The position numbers and the translations under genes were made by a program. 64,000 nt of DNA from the NCBI GenBank assembly GCA_000310025.1, contig FN649752.1:3488637-3552636 (forward strand), read 5' to 3'. Numbering within the stretch: position 1 is the stretch's first letter; every line of letters begins with the position of its first letter. This DNA comes from Ectocarpus siliculosus. Its lineage: Eukaryota > Sar > Phaeophyceae > Ectocarpales > Ectocarpaceae. Positions 1 to 12,700 of the stretch are shown here, in pieces. The notes beneath the pieces were generated by a model. The model saw only the letters and a list, made by a program, of their open reading frames with translations. It had not been told where the DNA came from and ran no database searches.

Positions 1-724
1 TCCTGCTGAAACTCAAGGCTCGAACATGTATTTCTGTACGCACTTCCTCCGCCAAACCTGCGCCTGCCGCTGAGAAAGCTCCCGCAACTGACCCCCCTAT
101 CTTGCCAGCCACGGCCCCTGTTAGCGTTCGGATGATTTGCTGCCGACTGTAGGGATTGTTGAGAGGATTCCTGCACTCGATGATTTACGCAACTCCATCG
201 ACATTTCCCGAGAACAAAATTCCAAGAATTTCGAGCGGTAGTAGAGATTCCACAGATTCTTGGTCCAATCGTCCACGGTGATCACCCATGTTAATGCTTG
301 GGGCCCAACAGCCTCGGTGCAAGTTACCTACGGCATCGAGGACGAACCGACTCCCCTCTTCTCTCCACCTCTGTCTTCACACAGCACCACAAGTATGCCA
401 CAATATAGTATACCACAGGGCCCAAATGGCAGGCCCAGGTAAACTTTCTACTGCCCCCCATAGCGAACGTGCTGCAGTCCATCGTTTCCCATGACCCTGG
501 CACGTACACGGCACCGTGCTATTATTGTGCAGCTGGCGGATGAAGATATGCACTGAGCAGAGAAAACCAACAACAACAGATGTAGGCTAGCGAGGAGTAG
601 CGTGGTGCTTGGAGAAGAACAGGTACTACCCTTCCGGCGTTTGCGCGAAGAATCATCCCGACTTGTGAACCGTTCCCTCCGTACCCGTGACGATGCCTGT
701 ACTCTCGGTTTCTGCCGGACACAG
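1..724. other. Upstream/5' region of the M16 peptidase, no exon assigned
   Basis: No exon could be joined with confidence to the first recognised M16 exon at 725. The first 150 bases contain an open Pro/Ala-rich frame on the + strand that looks mildly coding and could be an N-terminal exon (targeting or linker region). No donor there has the phase needed by the acceptor at 723-724. The remaining ORFs in this stretch lack recognisable motifs. The gene may start outside the window. Confidence 0.4.
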
Positions 725-3700
725 GCGAGCTCGCCAACGGCATGGAGTACTACGTCCGAGCCAACCGGCACCCGCGAGAGCGAGCTGAGCTCCGCATCGT
801 CATCAAGGTATAAAAGTCGCGCTCAAAGGGGTTTAGCGAATGAGGTCCAACCGAAGCCTCGATACTGGTAGCTCGGCCGAGACCTCTGTCGAGATTGTAT
901 AATGTTGACCATATCCATGCACGATGCCAGGTCAGGGCTATCATGATGACGGGATTAGTGGTTTTGCTCTGGCTGGCTTTAGACGACAACGGTCGTAACA
1001 TTTGGTCCAGCTCTCGAGACACCCGCACTCGCAAGGCAGTACAGAACAAGCAAACTGGCCATGCATTGGTTGCCATACACGCGGAGAACGAAAAGAGGAA
1101 CTCCTTCGCAAGCGCTCGTCGCACATGGTCGGCTTATGTTTTCGATTGTCATAACTCCCTCGCGCCCATCTCAAATACTGGGAGGGGGGGGGGGGGGATT
1201 GCTTAATCCATCTCCGGCGTCCACTGTGAAGGCGTGTTTCTTGACATGGCTCCTCCTTGTTCTTCTTCTTTTTTTAATTATCGACTTTTGCATCGCCCAC
1301 TGGTTTAAGTTCGTCTCGGGCGCTGATCAAGAAAGAGGTTGAATCCCGCCACGATAATCAGATGGAATCATCCCGTCATGAGCATCATCCCGTCATGGAA
1401 ATCAGATGGAATCGTCCCGTCATAAATATCAGATGGAATCACCCCGTCCTTTGAATCAGATGGAATCATCCCGGCATGAAGAGCAGGCAGCCTCTGGTCA
1501 CGAAAACACAAATGGAGTCCGGTCTCGATAATCATGAGGAATCCCCGTGATGAAGACAGCCGGGAAGGTCTTCCTTTGTTCGCCTCCCCCCCCCCCCCCC
1601 CTCTCCTTCTCTCTTGCATCGCGCTGGTTGAAAGTAGAGGGCTAAGTCTTGCGCGTCGATTGCAACATCACACAGGTGGGGTCCGTGATGGAGACGGAGC
1701 AAGAGCGGGGGGTTGCGCACCTGATCGAGCACCTGGCGTTTCGCGCCAGCAGGACCTGTCCGCAGGAGTTCGACCTAGTCAAGGAGGCAAGTTTTTCGGA
1801 AGGTTTTCTATTGCCGTGATGGGGGTGTGCGGTTCGTGATGTAACGGGCGTTAGCGTCCCTCTACAGCTGACCGAACGACCAAGCCGGTCCGGACAGAGA
1901 CCAAACCGAGTGCGAAACATGGGCAAACAAGAACGCCGATCCGACCTGACCTTTTTGGCTATGCACACCGATACATGTTCATACGATGTCGAAATGTTCC
2001 TCTTTACTTTGCTCTTCGCCTCCTGCTCCTCCCCCTCCTCCTCCTCTGATACCCCAAGTTGGAGTCGCACGGCATCAAGTTCGGAGCGCACCAGAACGCC
2101 TACACGTCTTTCGAGGAGACGGTTTACGAGCTGCACGTCCCAGCCGACCAGCCGGTGCTGCTGGAGAGGAGCCTCCGGGTTCTCCGACAACTCGCGCTCG
2201 AGGTGTGAGGCAGGCGGGGAGGGAGGGAGGGGGGCACAAGTCGGGGTGGGTGGGGGGTGGGGGGGTACAAATCAGGGGGGGGGGAGGGGGGGGGTACAAG
2301 TCAGGGGCGTACTCTTACTCATATGTTTTGCATGCCTTAGCGGTTAGACCATTGACCACGCGTCCTCGAGAGTCAGGGGGAGGGTTCTTGGATAGAAGTC
2401 TCTAGTAGAATCGGGATCGCTGGCGTGTTGCCGCAAGAGGTGCGGGAAGGCGTGTCGGAGATGGGGGGGAGGCGATTCAGGGGAGGGGAGAGGGTGGCTG
2501 GGCCAGAGAGCATGGCACAGCGGCAGACTTGTGGAGTTAAGTTATGCTGCTGGAGAGGACCTTCAGGGTGCCACCTTCAGGGTGCCACGCCAGCTCGTAA
2601 GTGGGCGATTTTTCGACAACGGGGCGAGGGTCGAGAAGCAAGGCTGAGACAGGGGAGGGTGTTGGCACTCCTGGTTCCGGTAATCATTCCCAGCACAACA
2701 CCGACAAGTGCTACGCAAAGTGACCACTTGGCATGGCATGCGATACCCTTTGTCGCAAGTAGAGGGGCACGCGTGCTGTTGCCAATACTCCATTGTAAAG
2801 CACATGAGAACTTGTTTCCCGTCACTTACTGGAGCCTTGATCTTGCTGTGCGGTGTCTTCGTTTGAGCTGTGCTATGCGCTTTCTGTTACAACCAGACGC
2901 TGCACCAGTCCACGATTTTCGTCGTCACATCTTCGCTTCCACGTTGCAACGTCTGTGGGCTACCGGACCTGTTTGCGCACAGCGACCACAATCTAGATGG
3001 CTGAGCGTCGCATCCCTCGGTTGTGGTGATTGTTTAAGGTGCGCCTGTCTGACGACGACGTCGAGAGAGAGAGGTCGATCGTCGTGGAGGAGTGGAGGCA
3101 GGGAAGGGGTTGCGCTCAGCGAGCTACCGAGGACTTCTTCAAGCTGGTCGTCAAAGGGAGGTAGGTACATATGCATGCGTGCAGGTTATGCGAGCTCGTG
3201 CGCATGTAGGAGACGCGCACGCTTGGCTCTTATGTGTGTATGGGGTCAGGAAGACCTGCACACGAAATGTTTTTCACATGCTTGCCTATTCGTTCTTTAT
3301 CATTTTTCGTCCTGTAGTCGAGTCGAGTCCAGCCTCTTCGAAGAACCCATGCCTGCAAGGGCTACTGCTATTACTGGGTTGGAAACATCTGTCCGGTCCC
3401 TTCTTGCTACGAATTTCCACGTTTCGGGGTCCCAAGAATCGATTTGAAAAATGAGATAAAACGAAACTGGCGCGACTGTTCGAAGAAACCGACACACAGC
3501 CGATTTGCGCGTCTTGGTGACGGCAGAGCTCACCACCATCGAACTGTTGTTGTTTCCTGGTACATCAGCCCCCCTTACGCTGTCTTTTGGTGCCGTCCGT
3601 GTTGCCCAACAAAACGCCAAACACACGGCAAACGAAAGCCTATTCGAGGAACGGCTGCCCATTGGGCTAATGTCGGTGATCAGGACAGTCCCGCCCGAGA

Positions 3701-6700
3701 CTGTGCGGGCCTTCTACGCGAGGCACTACCACCCGGAGCGCATGGCGGTGGTGGCCGTTGGGGACTTCGAAGACGGGGGGAAGGGAGTGGTGAGAGGAGA
3801 AAGCACGCGGCGCCGTCGTCCGGCCTTGTTCATGTTGGTGTTTCTCGTTCATGTTGGTGTTTCTTGTTCATGTTGGTGCTGCTGCTGTTATTTGTTGTTG
3901 TGGTCTTGTCTTGTTGTGCTTGTTCGCGTTCTTGTTCATGTCTTGTTCATCTTCACGTTCTTTGTCGTTCTTTTTGTCTCAGTGTTGCTGTTGTTGATGT
4001 GGCTGCTGTTCTTGTCGGCGTTGTCGCCTTCGTTGCTGGTTTTTCTGGCGCGTATTTATGCATGCCTGTGTCCGTACCTTCGGAAGCAGGATCGCTACGT
4101 ATCCAGTAGGTGGTCACTTCCCTGTACACCGAGTAGAGGGTGGTCGATGTGTGACCTTCAGTAGCACCTGTTTTTTTTTTTTAGTGAATCCTTGCGCGAA
4201 CGACCACTCATTGCTTGGTTGTCGAAAACGCCACCTCCCGTTTTTCTTCTTCTGGGCGAAGGTGGAGCTGGTGAAGGGCGTGTTTGAGGGGTGCTCGAGA
4301 GGGGACACCAAGGAAGCACCCCCTGTGGGAGTTCCATCGCACTACGACGTGCGAGCGGCGGTGTTCGCGGACAGCGAGGCCACTTCCAGCAGTATGGTCC
4401 TCGAGGTTAAGCAGGCAAGAAACCATTTATTTTGTTATTGTTTAGCCGCTGCGCCCTTTCCTGTCTTGCTGTTTTGTTGGGGTTTGCTCTTGGAATTATG
4501 GTGTACAATATAGTGTTTTTCTGTGTTGCGCTAAACACCGGCAGTAGAACGAGGGGAAGAGTTGGGAGGGTGTTTATCTGTTGTTTCTTGTTCTCGTTCC
4601 AGCATGGCAGTGGCATTCGTTGTTTTTCGGTTGGTCTCGGCTCCTAAACGGGGGCACCGTAGATAAGTTGTTTCGAGGGGGGGGGGGGGTCAACAGCATG
4701 GCTCTCACGGTCTTCCTACAGATGAGGAAGTGTGTCCGTCCGTCTCTGTTGGGAGGGGGGATTCGGGGTTCGCCTCGACGTCTGGAAGGCAGACCGGGAG
4801 AATCAGGTGGTTGCCATGTGTTTCCCTGGCTGACGCGTGGTGTAGTCGTCGTAGTTCTTCTCAACAGGTGACTCGAAACTTGCCGTCTTATTGCGTGTGC
4901 AGGTCGTCGTCTCGCCTCGTCCTCCCTCGATACCCCTTCCTCCTCCCATACCGTGGCCGTCGATCACGCCTTGACAAGCTGCTGGCATCACTGATAAAAG
5001 AATTTAGTGTATGGGCTTCAATAGACTCTAAGTAAGCCAAGGATCCAGCCGGTGTTTTCTTCCCACTCACTGTAAAGACTAAGACTTGAACACATCCCCT
5101 CCTTTCGTCTGGATGCCCCCCCCCCCCCCCCCCTCATCCGGCGCGGGTCGTACCTATCGCAATATATCCACGCCGTGCGCGCAGCCCGCTCTGCCGCTGA
5201 CGACCCACGACCACTACCGGCGCGAGGTGACGGAGGACCTGTTCCACGCCTGCCTCAACGCCCGTCTGTCCAAGACGGCCATGCGGGACCGACCGCCGTT
5301 CCTCACGGCTTCCTCCAGGTGCGTACACACGTGCTCTAGAAATCAGTTTGTCATGCGGAGGAAGCGTCTTTTTCTTTTGGAGTGGGTGCACGCGGGGAGG
5401 GCATCCGGCCGAGGGGGGGGTGGTAGTTGGTTGCTGTAGCGTTTTTGTCCGCATTTTGCCGTGCACCTCGACGGACACTGGTTTTTGTGTGCCTGTGGGT
5501 AGGGGGACGGGTCGGGAGTGCTTCTGAGGAGTCGCTGTAGTGACAAGACTGATGAGTGTAAGTGTCGCTACGTGGTGATGGGTGGTCCTGGGACAAGAAG
5601 GCTCTCTTCGCTTAATAAATGGTGTATGTGTTGGTACCAACTGTAGGGGTGGTTGTTGTTGGTGGGAGGATAGCCGATGTCCGGCTCGGGTGTTTGTTAT
5701 CCGCAAGTGTGCCGGGGTAGACCCTCTTTCACTCTCACTCCCTCCCCCCCTCCCTCCCGCCCTACGTACCCCCCCCCCCCTCCCTCCCCCCTACCTTCCT
5801 CCCTCTCTCTCCTGCCCGACACCCGCAACCCGTCCCGTGATTGGACTCCTCTATCTGCCGAAACGCGGGTGTTTTTTTCCGTCGGGTGCGGTAATGGCAA
5901 CGAAACCATCGCCGGGGCTGTGGGGTATTTGGGATTTACTCGGCCTCACGGTCTGTAAACAACTATCTACGTTCGTTCGTCGGAACCTTACCAACGCATG
6001 TGCTTGTGTGGAACACCAATGAATAACAACGCCAGCACTCCGGTGACAGTTGCCACCTTGTCTACGGTGCAGCTCATGGTGACGGCCCTGGATGGGGCGT
6101 TGCCGCGAGCCATGCGAGCCGTGCTCACCGAGGTAAGTTGGGCTTTTCGGCTGCGTGGTGCGTAGACATACAATGCCCCCCTTCGGTCCTTTGGCTTGTC
6201 GGTCTACCGTCGGCACTTCTTCTTTGGGCTGTTGATAAGAATAGCTGAGTGCGGATGCGTTCCACGGAGTGGAATCGTTACCGCGTGCCCGTGGTGCTTG
6301 CGTGTGTGTGGATCCGATCGTGTATGTCCGTACGTCTATCCATTCCCCCCCCCCAACCTGTACTCTCGCTCTCGTGACCGTTTCGCGCATCCCTACGGTA
6401 ACGTCCAGGTCCATCGCATCAAGGTGCATGGCTTCAGTGACCGAGAGGTGAGCCAGGAGCGAAAACAGCAGTAGTGCTACCGTCGATCTCCGCGGTAACG
6501 ATATCCACCCTCAACGATCCTCGACGCCAACGTTCGACCCGTGACGTTCTGAGAAAGAGGTCGGACGCGACGGCAGACGACAGACACACAGTGCTCGGTC
6601 TGTGTACCTCTGCCGAACCGGAACAAAGGCGGGCGGCGGCACAGCCTCTGCTGCCTCGTACTTGCCGGTCGTTGCTACTGTAGGCTGATTGGTGATCTTG

Positions 6701-9700
6701 TTTCGGTCGTTGATCAATCGAGCCGTCCAACCTCTGTCCCGCGTTCGGGCCCCGCGGCGTGGGGGTATTGTGCGGGTGCAACTGGCGCACTACCCTGCAC
6801 CACTGTGTGCGAACCTAACAGAAATTTCTAGAGTGCCACACCCTGTACCAGAGTCTGGTGCCTAGCAAGCGGGGAGTCAAGTTCCCTCGATGCTTGATGG
6901 AAGCCTTGGAAGTAGTCAATAGTTGTCGATACCGAAGGTTAAGGACGCCGGGCTGTAGGCGTGCGTTGGATTAGAGTCGTCGCAAGGAGCCGGGATGGTC
7001 TCCGGCAAGAAGTAGAGAGAGAACACAGGATGCTCCTTGACGTTTAATTTTTCAGGCAGACGTTTCTTTGTGGGTTATTCCGTGTGCATCTTCGGGTGAA
7101 ACTGTCGAGGGCAGCACGAACGCCTTTCCTTTGCCGCCGACGAGCGTTGAAGAGCATCGAAGGAGAAGGGCGATAAAGTAGCGCGTGTTGGTAACATTGG
7201 CACCATGTCAGAACGACTTTGAAGATGAAGATAACATCAACATCAACATCATCATCCTCATCACCAACAGCAACCGCAACAGCAACAGCAACAGCAGTAG
7301 CAGCATACGGGAAGATCGCGAATGGCGGGAGGATCGCGAGACCCCAGAGACAGCCCGCAGGACTCGACGGATTTGGAAATCAAACCACACACATAATGCA
7401 GCAGTAAATATGTAGCATTAGGCGCCGACCGGTTGAGTGCACACCAAGCGCCAAGTGATTCGTGTTTGATGTGGACAGGTAAAGAACAAATGTAGTAATT
7501 TTTGTTTCGTTTGGTCAACAGGTGTCGATAGCGAAGAAGAACCACCTCGCGGAGATCAGAGGAGAGTGGGTGGCGCGGGATCAGACGGACTCGAACAACC
7601 TCTGCAGCGACTACGTGGAACACTTCCTGAGGCGCAACCCGGCCCCGGGTATAGACTGGGAGGCCGGTGTGCTGGCGCCGCTGCTGGAGACGGTGGGAAC
7701 AGGGGACGTCAACGAAGTCGCGGAGAGGTACGTAGGGTGATTGATCGAAAATATATTACCACAGGAAAGCTCTTGGTCGAACAGACGTAAATATCTAGGG
7801 TTGATTGGTGTAACGGTCGAATTGTAGCCTCGTTGTAGTTCGGAAAACTTGGGGGATCACGAGTAGAAGAAATTTGAACACCCTCCTGTCTCTGTCATTG
7901 ATTCATTCCGTGGAGGAGAGCACGTAGTGGCTGTAGCAAGTTGCGCAAAGAGCGGAAGCGAAAGGTGAATATTTTTTATTTTTCGCCTAGAGGTGATCCT
8001 AGTTTGGTCTATTTATTGACCATTTTTTTTTTTTGTCGCTGCGAGGTCCGAAGTATGCATACCCCGAGGGATCTTTTGTGGCGAAGCTGAATTTCCCCGC
8101 AGGACCGGGAAGGAAAGCAACGTCTTTGTTGTCAAAAGACTGGCGTCTTATCATCGGTCTAAGTTCAAGAGACGCAATACGGTTGTTTTTTTGTCGTTTG
8201 GTTATCTTTTCGCATCGAAAGATGTTGCAGAATGCCTCGGAATGTGTTCACGACAGCTCTTCTTTTTCATTGCATGAACGATGTCGGCATCTGGATCACG
8301 CTGGGAAGTGGATCTGGCATTCGAAATATCCCCTTTCATGGCTCCAACTTGAAGCGGGACTCCAATACCACACTTCGTTCGATATACTGGCTGGCAGCAC
8401 CGGGCACACGTTATCTCAAGCACGCAGGCAACATATTTTGTCCTTTCGTTTGTCCCCCCCCCCCCAGATTCTCTTGGGGCAAGAACACCGTCGTGTTCGC
8501 GACCTGCCCCACCCCCGGCAGGCTAGCATGCCTCCAGAACTGGCTCTCGGAAACCCTGCCCCAGTCGCTGTCCTCGGCAGCGGCGGCGTCGCCGTTTCGA
8601 GGATCGTTCTTGGGATCGGTCTTCCCGTTCCTAGAAGGGAAGAAGAGAATACGGTTCGGCGGTGACAGCCCCGCCAGAGGCGGCGATGGGGCGACGGCTA
8701 CGCTGCCGGCAGCGGGAGGGGGTACCGGGGGGGTGCCCACGAAGGAGGACCTGCTGGAGGTGATGGGGAGGTTCGAGGAAAGGTGAGGGTAGGGGAGATA
8801 CGAAAGAATATCGTTTGCTCTTTTTCGTTTGCTCTTTTTGGCCCCCGGGGGTGACCGGAAATGGTATTGCCGCCTAGACCACCCTGGCATACTAACACCT
8901 ATTGTACCTAGAGCTTTGTTGTTAGCTTGAAGATTTTCTCGAGATGAAACATGGCGAATGTTGGGGGGGGGGGGGGGGCAGGGAGGCGGTGAAGCGCCGC
9001 CTCATCTTGGCCTCTTGTCGGAACACTTGTAAGGGCCGTTCTTCCGTGCCGATGACGGTGTGGGTGATTATTGGTGCAAGTGGTTGTAGTCGTTGCGCGC
9101 GCTTTGCCTTTCCCCGGGCCCGTGCAGTACCCCTTACCTTTGTTCTGTTGCTTTATTCTTCTTTGCAATAAAAACGAAACGAGCTCATTTCATCCATCCA
9201 TAGACATGTACATCCATTCCAGGGTACTACAACAAGTAGCGATGAAGTCACCATGTTATTTTTTACCCACCTGCACCCGTCTACTCTTGTTTTTGGAACA
9301 CCCGTGTACGCGCGAAAGGGTTGTAGTTGTGCCGCAAGACCAGGAGAAATGGCCGTGTGGCACAGTTACCATTGGTCTTGTGCCCGTGTTTGACGTGCTT
9401 GCGCCGTCCCGTCGTGTGACTGCCAGCTCATCAGACGACATCAGACACTGTGCGCCTTGTAGTCGGTTCCGCGGTAACTTGTGAAACGTGTTGCAATGCC
9501 TCGCCTGGCAGGGGGGGCGGCGGCGGGGTGGGGCGGGGTCGGATGGGCAGCTGGGAGCGAGTCCGGGAGTGGTCGCACGATCGCTGGGGGGAACCGCTGG
9601 AGGTTGAGGACCTGCTTCCGGACTACCTGGCCGTGGGTAAGTTATTTCGCTGCATCTCGAACCAGGTTCTCTTCGTGAAATGCCTCTCCGATAAGTGGAC

Positions 9701-12700
9701 CCGCATTGGCACGTATTTCCTTTTTTTTCGCAATCCTTACCAAGAAACACCCGTTTGCCCCCAGTCGGCCACTGCCACATACCCCCGAGCACGGCTGTCA
9801 GTAAACCAAAAGCCGCTCACCCCGATCCCCCACTCATCACCAGTGCGGGTCCAAAACGAGAGAGCGACACCCGCCGCGTTTGTTTCCCCCCGCTGCACCG
9901 CAGGGGATAGGCCGGCCGAGCCGGCAGCGGGATGGTCGCCGGTGAAGGTGTTGGGGCCCGGTGACGGCGAGATACAAGTGCACGAGATCATTCTACCCAA
10001 CGGGATGCAGGTACGGCAGGACCGTAGAAAGTGATCCCTGTGTGTTACATAATTGCCAAGGGATTTGGCCGGCCTTTGTACCTGGGCACCTGCGCTATTC
10101 AGGGTTGTACCATGGACATGAGGCAACTTGAATATCAGTATTTGTTTGTGTCACGCGATTTTCGCTGACCTTGTTCAAGTACAGGGCAACTGGTCTTGGT
10201 TGTGCGGCCCTAAACAGCGACCATTACTGACTGTATGTTGTTGTTGGTAGCGGTGGTAGTGTTCCTGACTAGCTGTGTGTTGGTGTTTCTGTTGTTGTAC
10301 ATCGCTGTTGGTGTTGTTGCTAATGCTGAAGGTGGTCTACTTTTTTTTTACGCAAGACGCTGTTGAGTTGTTGTGGTCGCTGGCGTTATTCGATTTTCTT
10401 CATCGCCGCGCGTCCCCGAACCCCTCACTAGTCGAATCACGCCGAAACGCTTCGTGTGAACCTTCCCCCGCTCCATCACCCCCCGTCTGCCTGACCGGCG
10501 ATGTGCCGGCTTGCAGAGCCCCGTCTTTATTCGTAGTCCTTCTAGGGTCTACGGCAGTGCGGAAACGTACGTTGGTCGTGGATGATGATGACCACACACC
10601 CACCCAAGACTGTTTCCGTCCTCAAAAGTTTTGCTGAAACTGGCGTGTTTCTCGTTGACCGGCCAGGCGATTCACGCGCGTCGGTCTATGTTTTTTTCCC
10701 CACAATACCCACAGTTAGGGTTACATAGTAGACAAACACCTAAGGGTTACGCATAGTTAAATAGTAGACACCACAACCCCCCGCCTATATCACTCTTCGC
10801 GGTTGCAGAGAAGTACCCCTCCCCTCCTCCGGCAAATACACCGATTTTGCCCCCCCCCCCTTGCTTGTGCCGACAGAGAAGAACAGAATCTAAGGAAAGA
10901 ACCCAAGGATAAGGAGGGTCTAGAAGTGTACGGAATGTTGAAAGAAGGAATAGGGTTCAAGGATTACCTACATGGACCAATGGATGCAGGGACAAAGCTT
11001 AAGGTCAAATTCAGGACCGGGGACATAGGCCTTCGCGAACGTCGACGAAGACATAGGACGGTAGACGACGAAGACGACAAGTTCAAATGCGATTGCGGCT
11101 TCGAATGCGAAGACAGTGTTCATGTAGTCGCGGAATGTCCGTGGTACGAAAAGGAGAGGGAAGTGTACATGACTGAGCTGGGAAGAATACAAGGGACGTA
11201 CAGGGAGATGTTTGAGGCATGGAATAGAGAGGAGAGGACGGTAGCGGTACTGGGGAGTAGAAAGTGGTTTGAAAAGGCGGGAAGTGACATCGGTAGGATA
11301 GACAGACTAGGGAAGACATTTTTGAGCCACCTTTGGCAAAGTAGGAAGGAACGATTGGCCATCGGTGATCGGTCCTGTGGGAACAATGCTCCGTCCTCTC
11401 GAGGACGCGTGGTCAATGGTCTAACCGCTAAGGCATGCAAAACATAAGAGTACGCCCCCTCCCCCGCCCCCTCGGTGTTTGCCATCGGGATTGGGTTTTC
11501 GTCGCTTGCCAACGACGTTGTAAAACAAGCCAATTCACTTCGTGAGCTTGGCAACCAGGTTACCGTTTTTTTTACCGCTGTTTGTTTTTTTGGCGGTAAC
11601 CATAATGGGGGTCGAGTAGATCATGTTGTGCGGGGTCGAGAACCCTCACTCCGCGCAAGGGGGATGATCGCACCACGTTGTGTTATAATGGTCAAGCATC
11701 CTCGAGGCAATTACACAGTGCTTATAACTGTCTCTGGAAGTGAAAGCACCAGAAAATAAATTAAGTCATACGCAGCTGTCATCCGCGCAAGGCAGTAAGC
11801 ACAAGATGCCGAACACCCTTAGCAGGATGCAGCTCACAACCCGGCGTGCTCCGTCCCGGCTTTGTAGGGATGCGAGGTCAATGGTCACGACTACGGCATG
11901 CACGACTATGAGTACCCCCCCCCCTCCCCCGCCCCCCGAATAGGTATCGTACAAGGTAACCGACTTCTGCGACGACGAGGTGCTATTTTCGGGCATCGCT
12001 CACGGCGGTCGAACAGAGCTCTGCGCGGACAGGGCGCCTTCGGCCCTCATGTCCGTCACCGTCGCCGAGGAGCTAGGCATCTTCGGGGTAAAGCCTTCCA
12101 AGGCCATGGACATGCTCACCGGGAAGAGGGTCAGCCTGGGGCTCAGCATAGAGGCCTACGACCGAGAGGTACAGGGAGGGAGAACAACACCTCCTCGTGG
12201 ATCTATTTATTTTTCGTACTTGCACGAATCTATCTCGGTCCACAGCCAACAAATAATCCAGGATATAATCAGCCATGATTCGTGTTCTTTTTTTCTTGAT
12301 GAGGACGAAGAACGCGGAGTGAGTCGCGATTATGGTGAAACCGGGAAACACGCGTCCTCGGGTTTTGGTTTCTTGACGGGGATGAAGAAAGCGGGAGTCG
12401 CCATACCAGATGAAACTCAAGGTTTAAAGTTAGTGTATGTGAGGTAGTTCGCTGATATTTGTGCTCATGTTAAATCTAAAACCAACTGAAGAGGGCAGAG
12501 TGCGACCCCATTTCTTTGTGGGTGGAGTCTCGTTCCTTGGCCGGCGGGCGTATATTTTTTTTAGCTCTGGGAAGCTGTCCTCATTACTACCCCCTTTGAG
12601 AACAGCGAGCTGTGGCTGCAGAAATCGCGGGCTGCATACAAGAGAGTTTGGCGAATTTCAGTGGAAGTAGTTGGAGATGAATATTGCTGTTGAGGCAACG

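Noticed and set aside
11400-11430. tRNA-like D-arm resemblance (GTGGTCAATGGTCTAAC) in the LINE/SINE tail
   Set aside because: No B box or tRNA fold could be found downstream; similarity is limited to a short motif.
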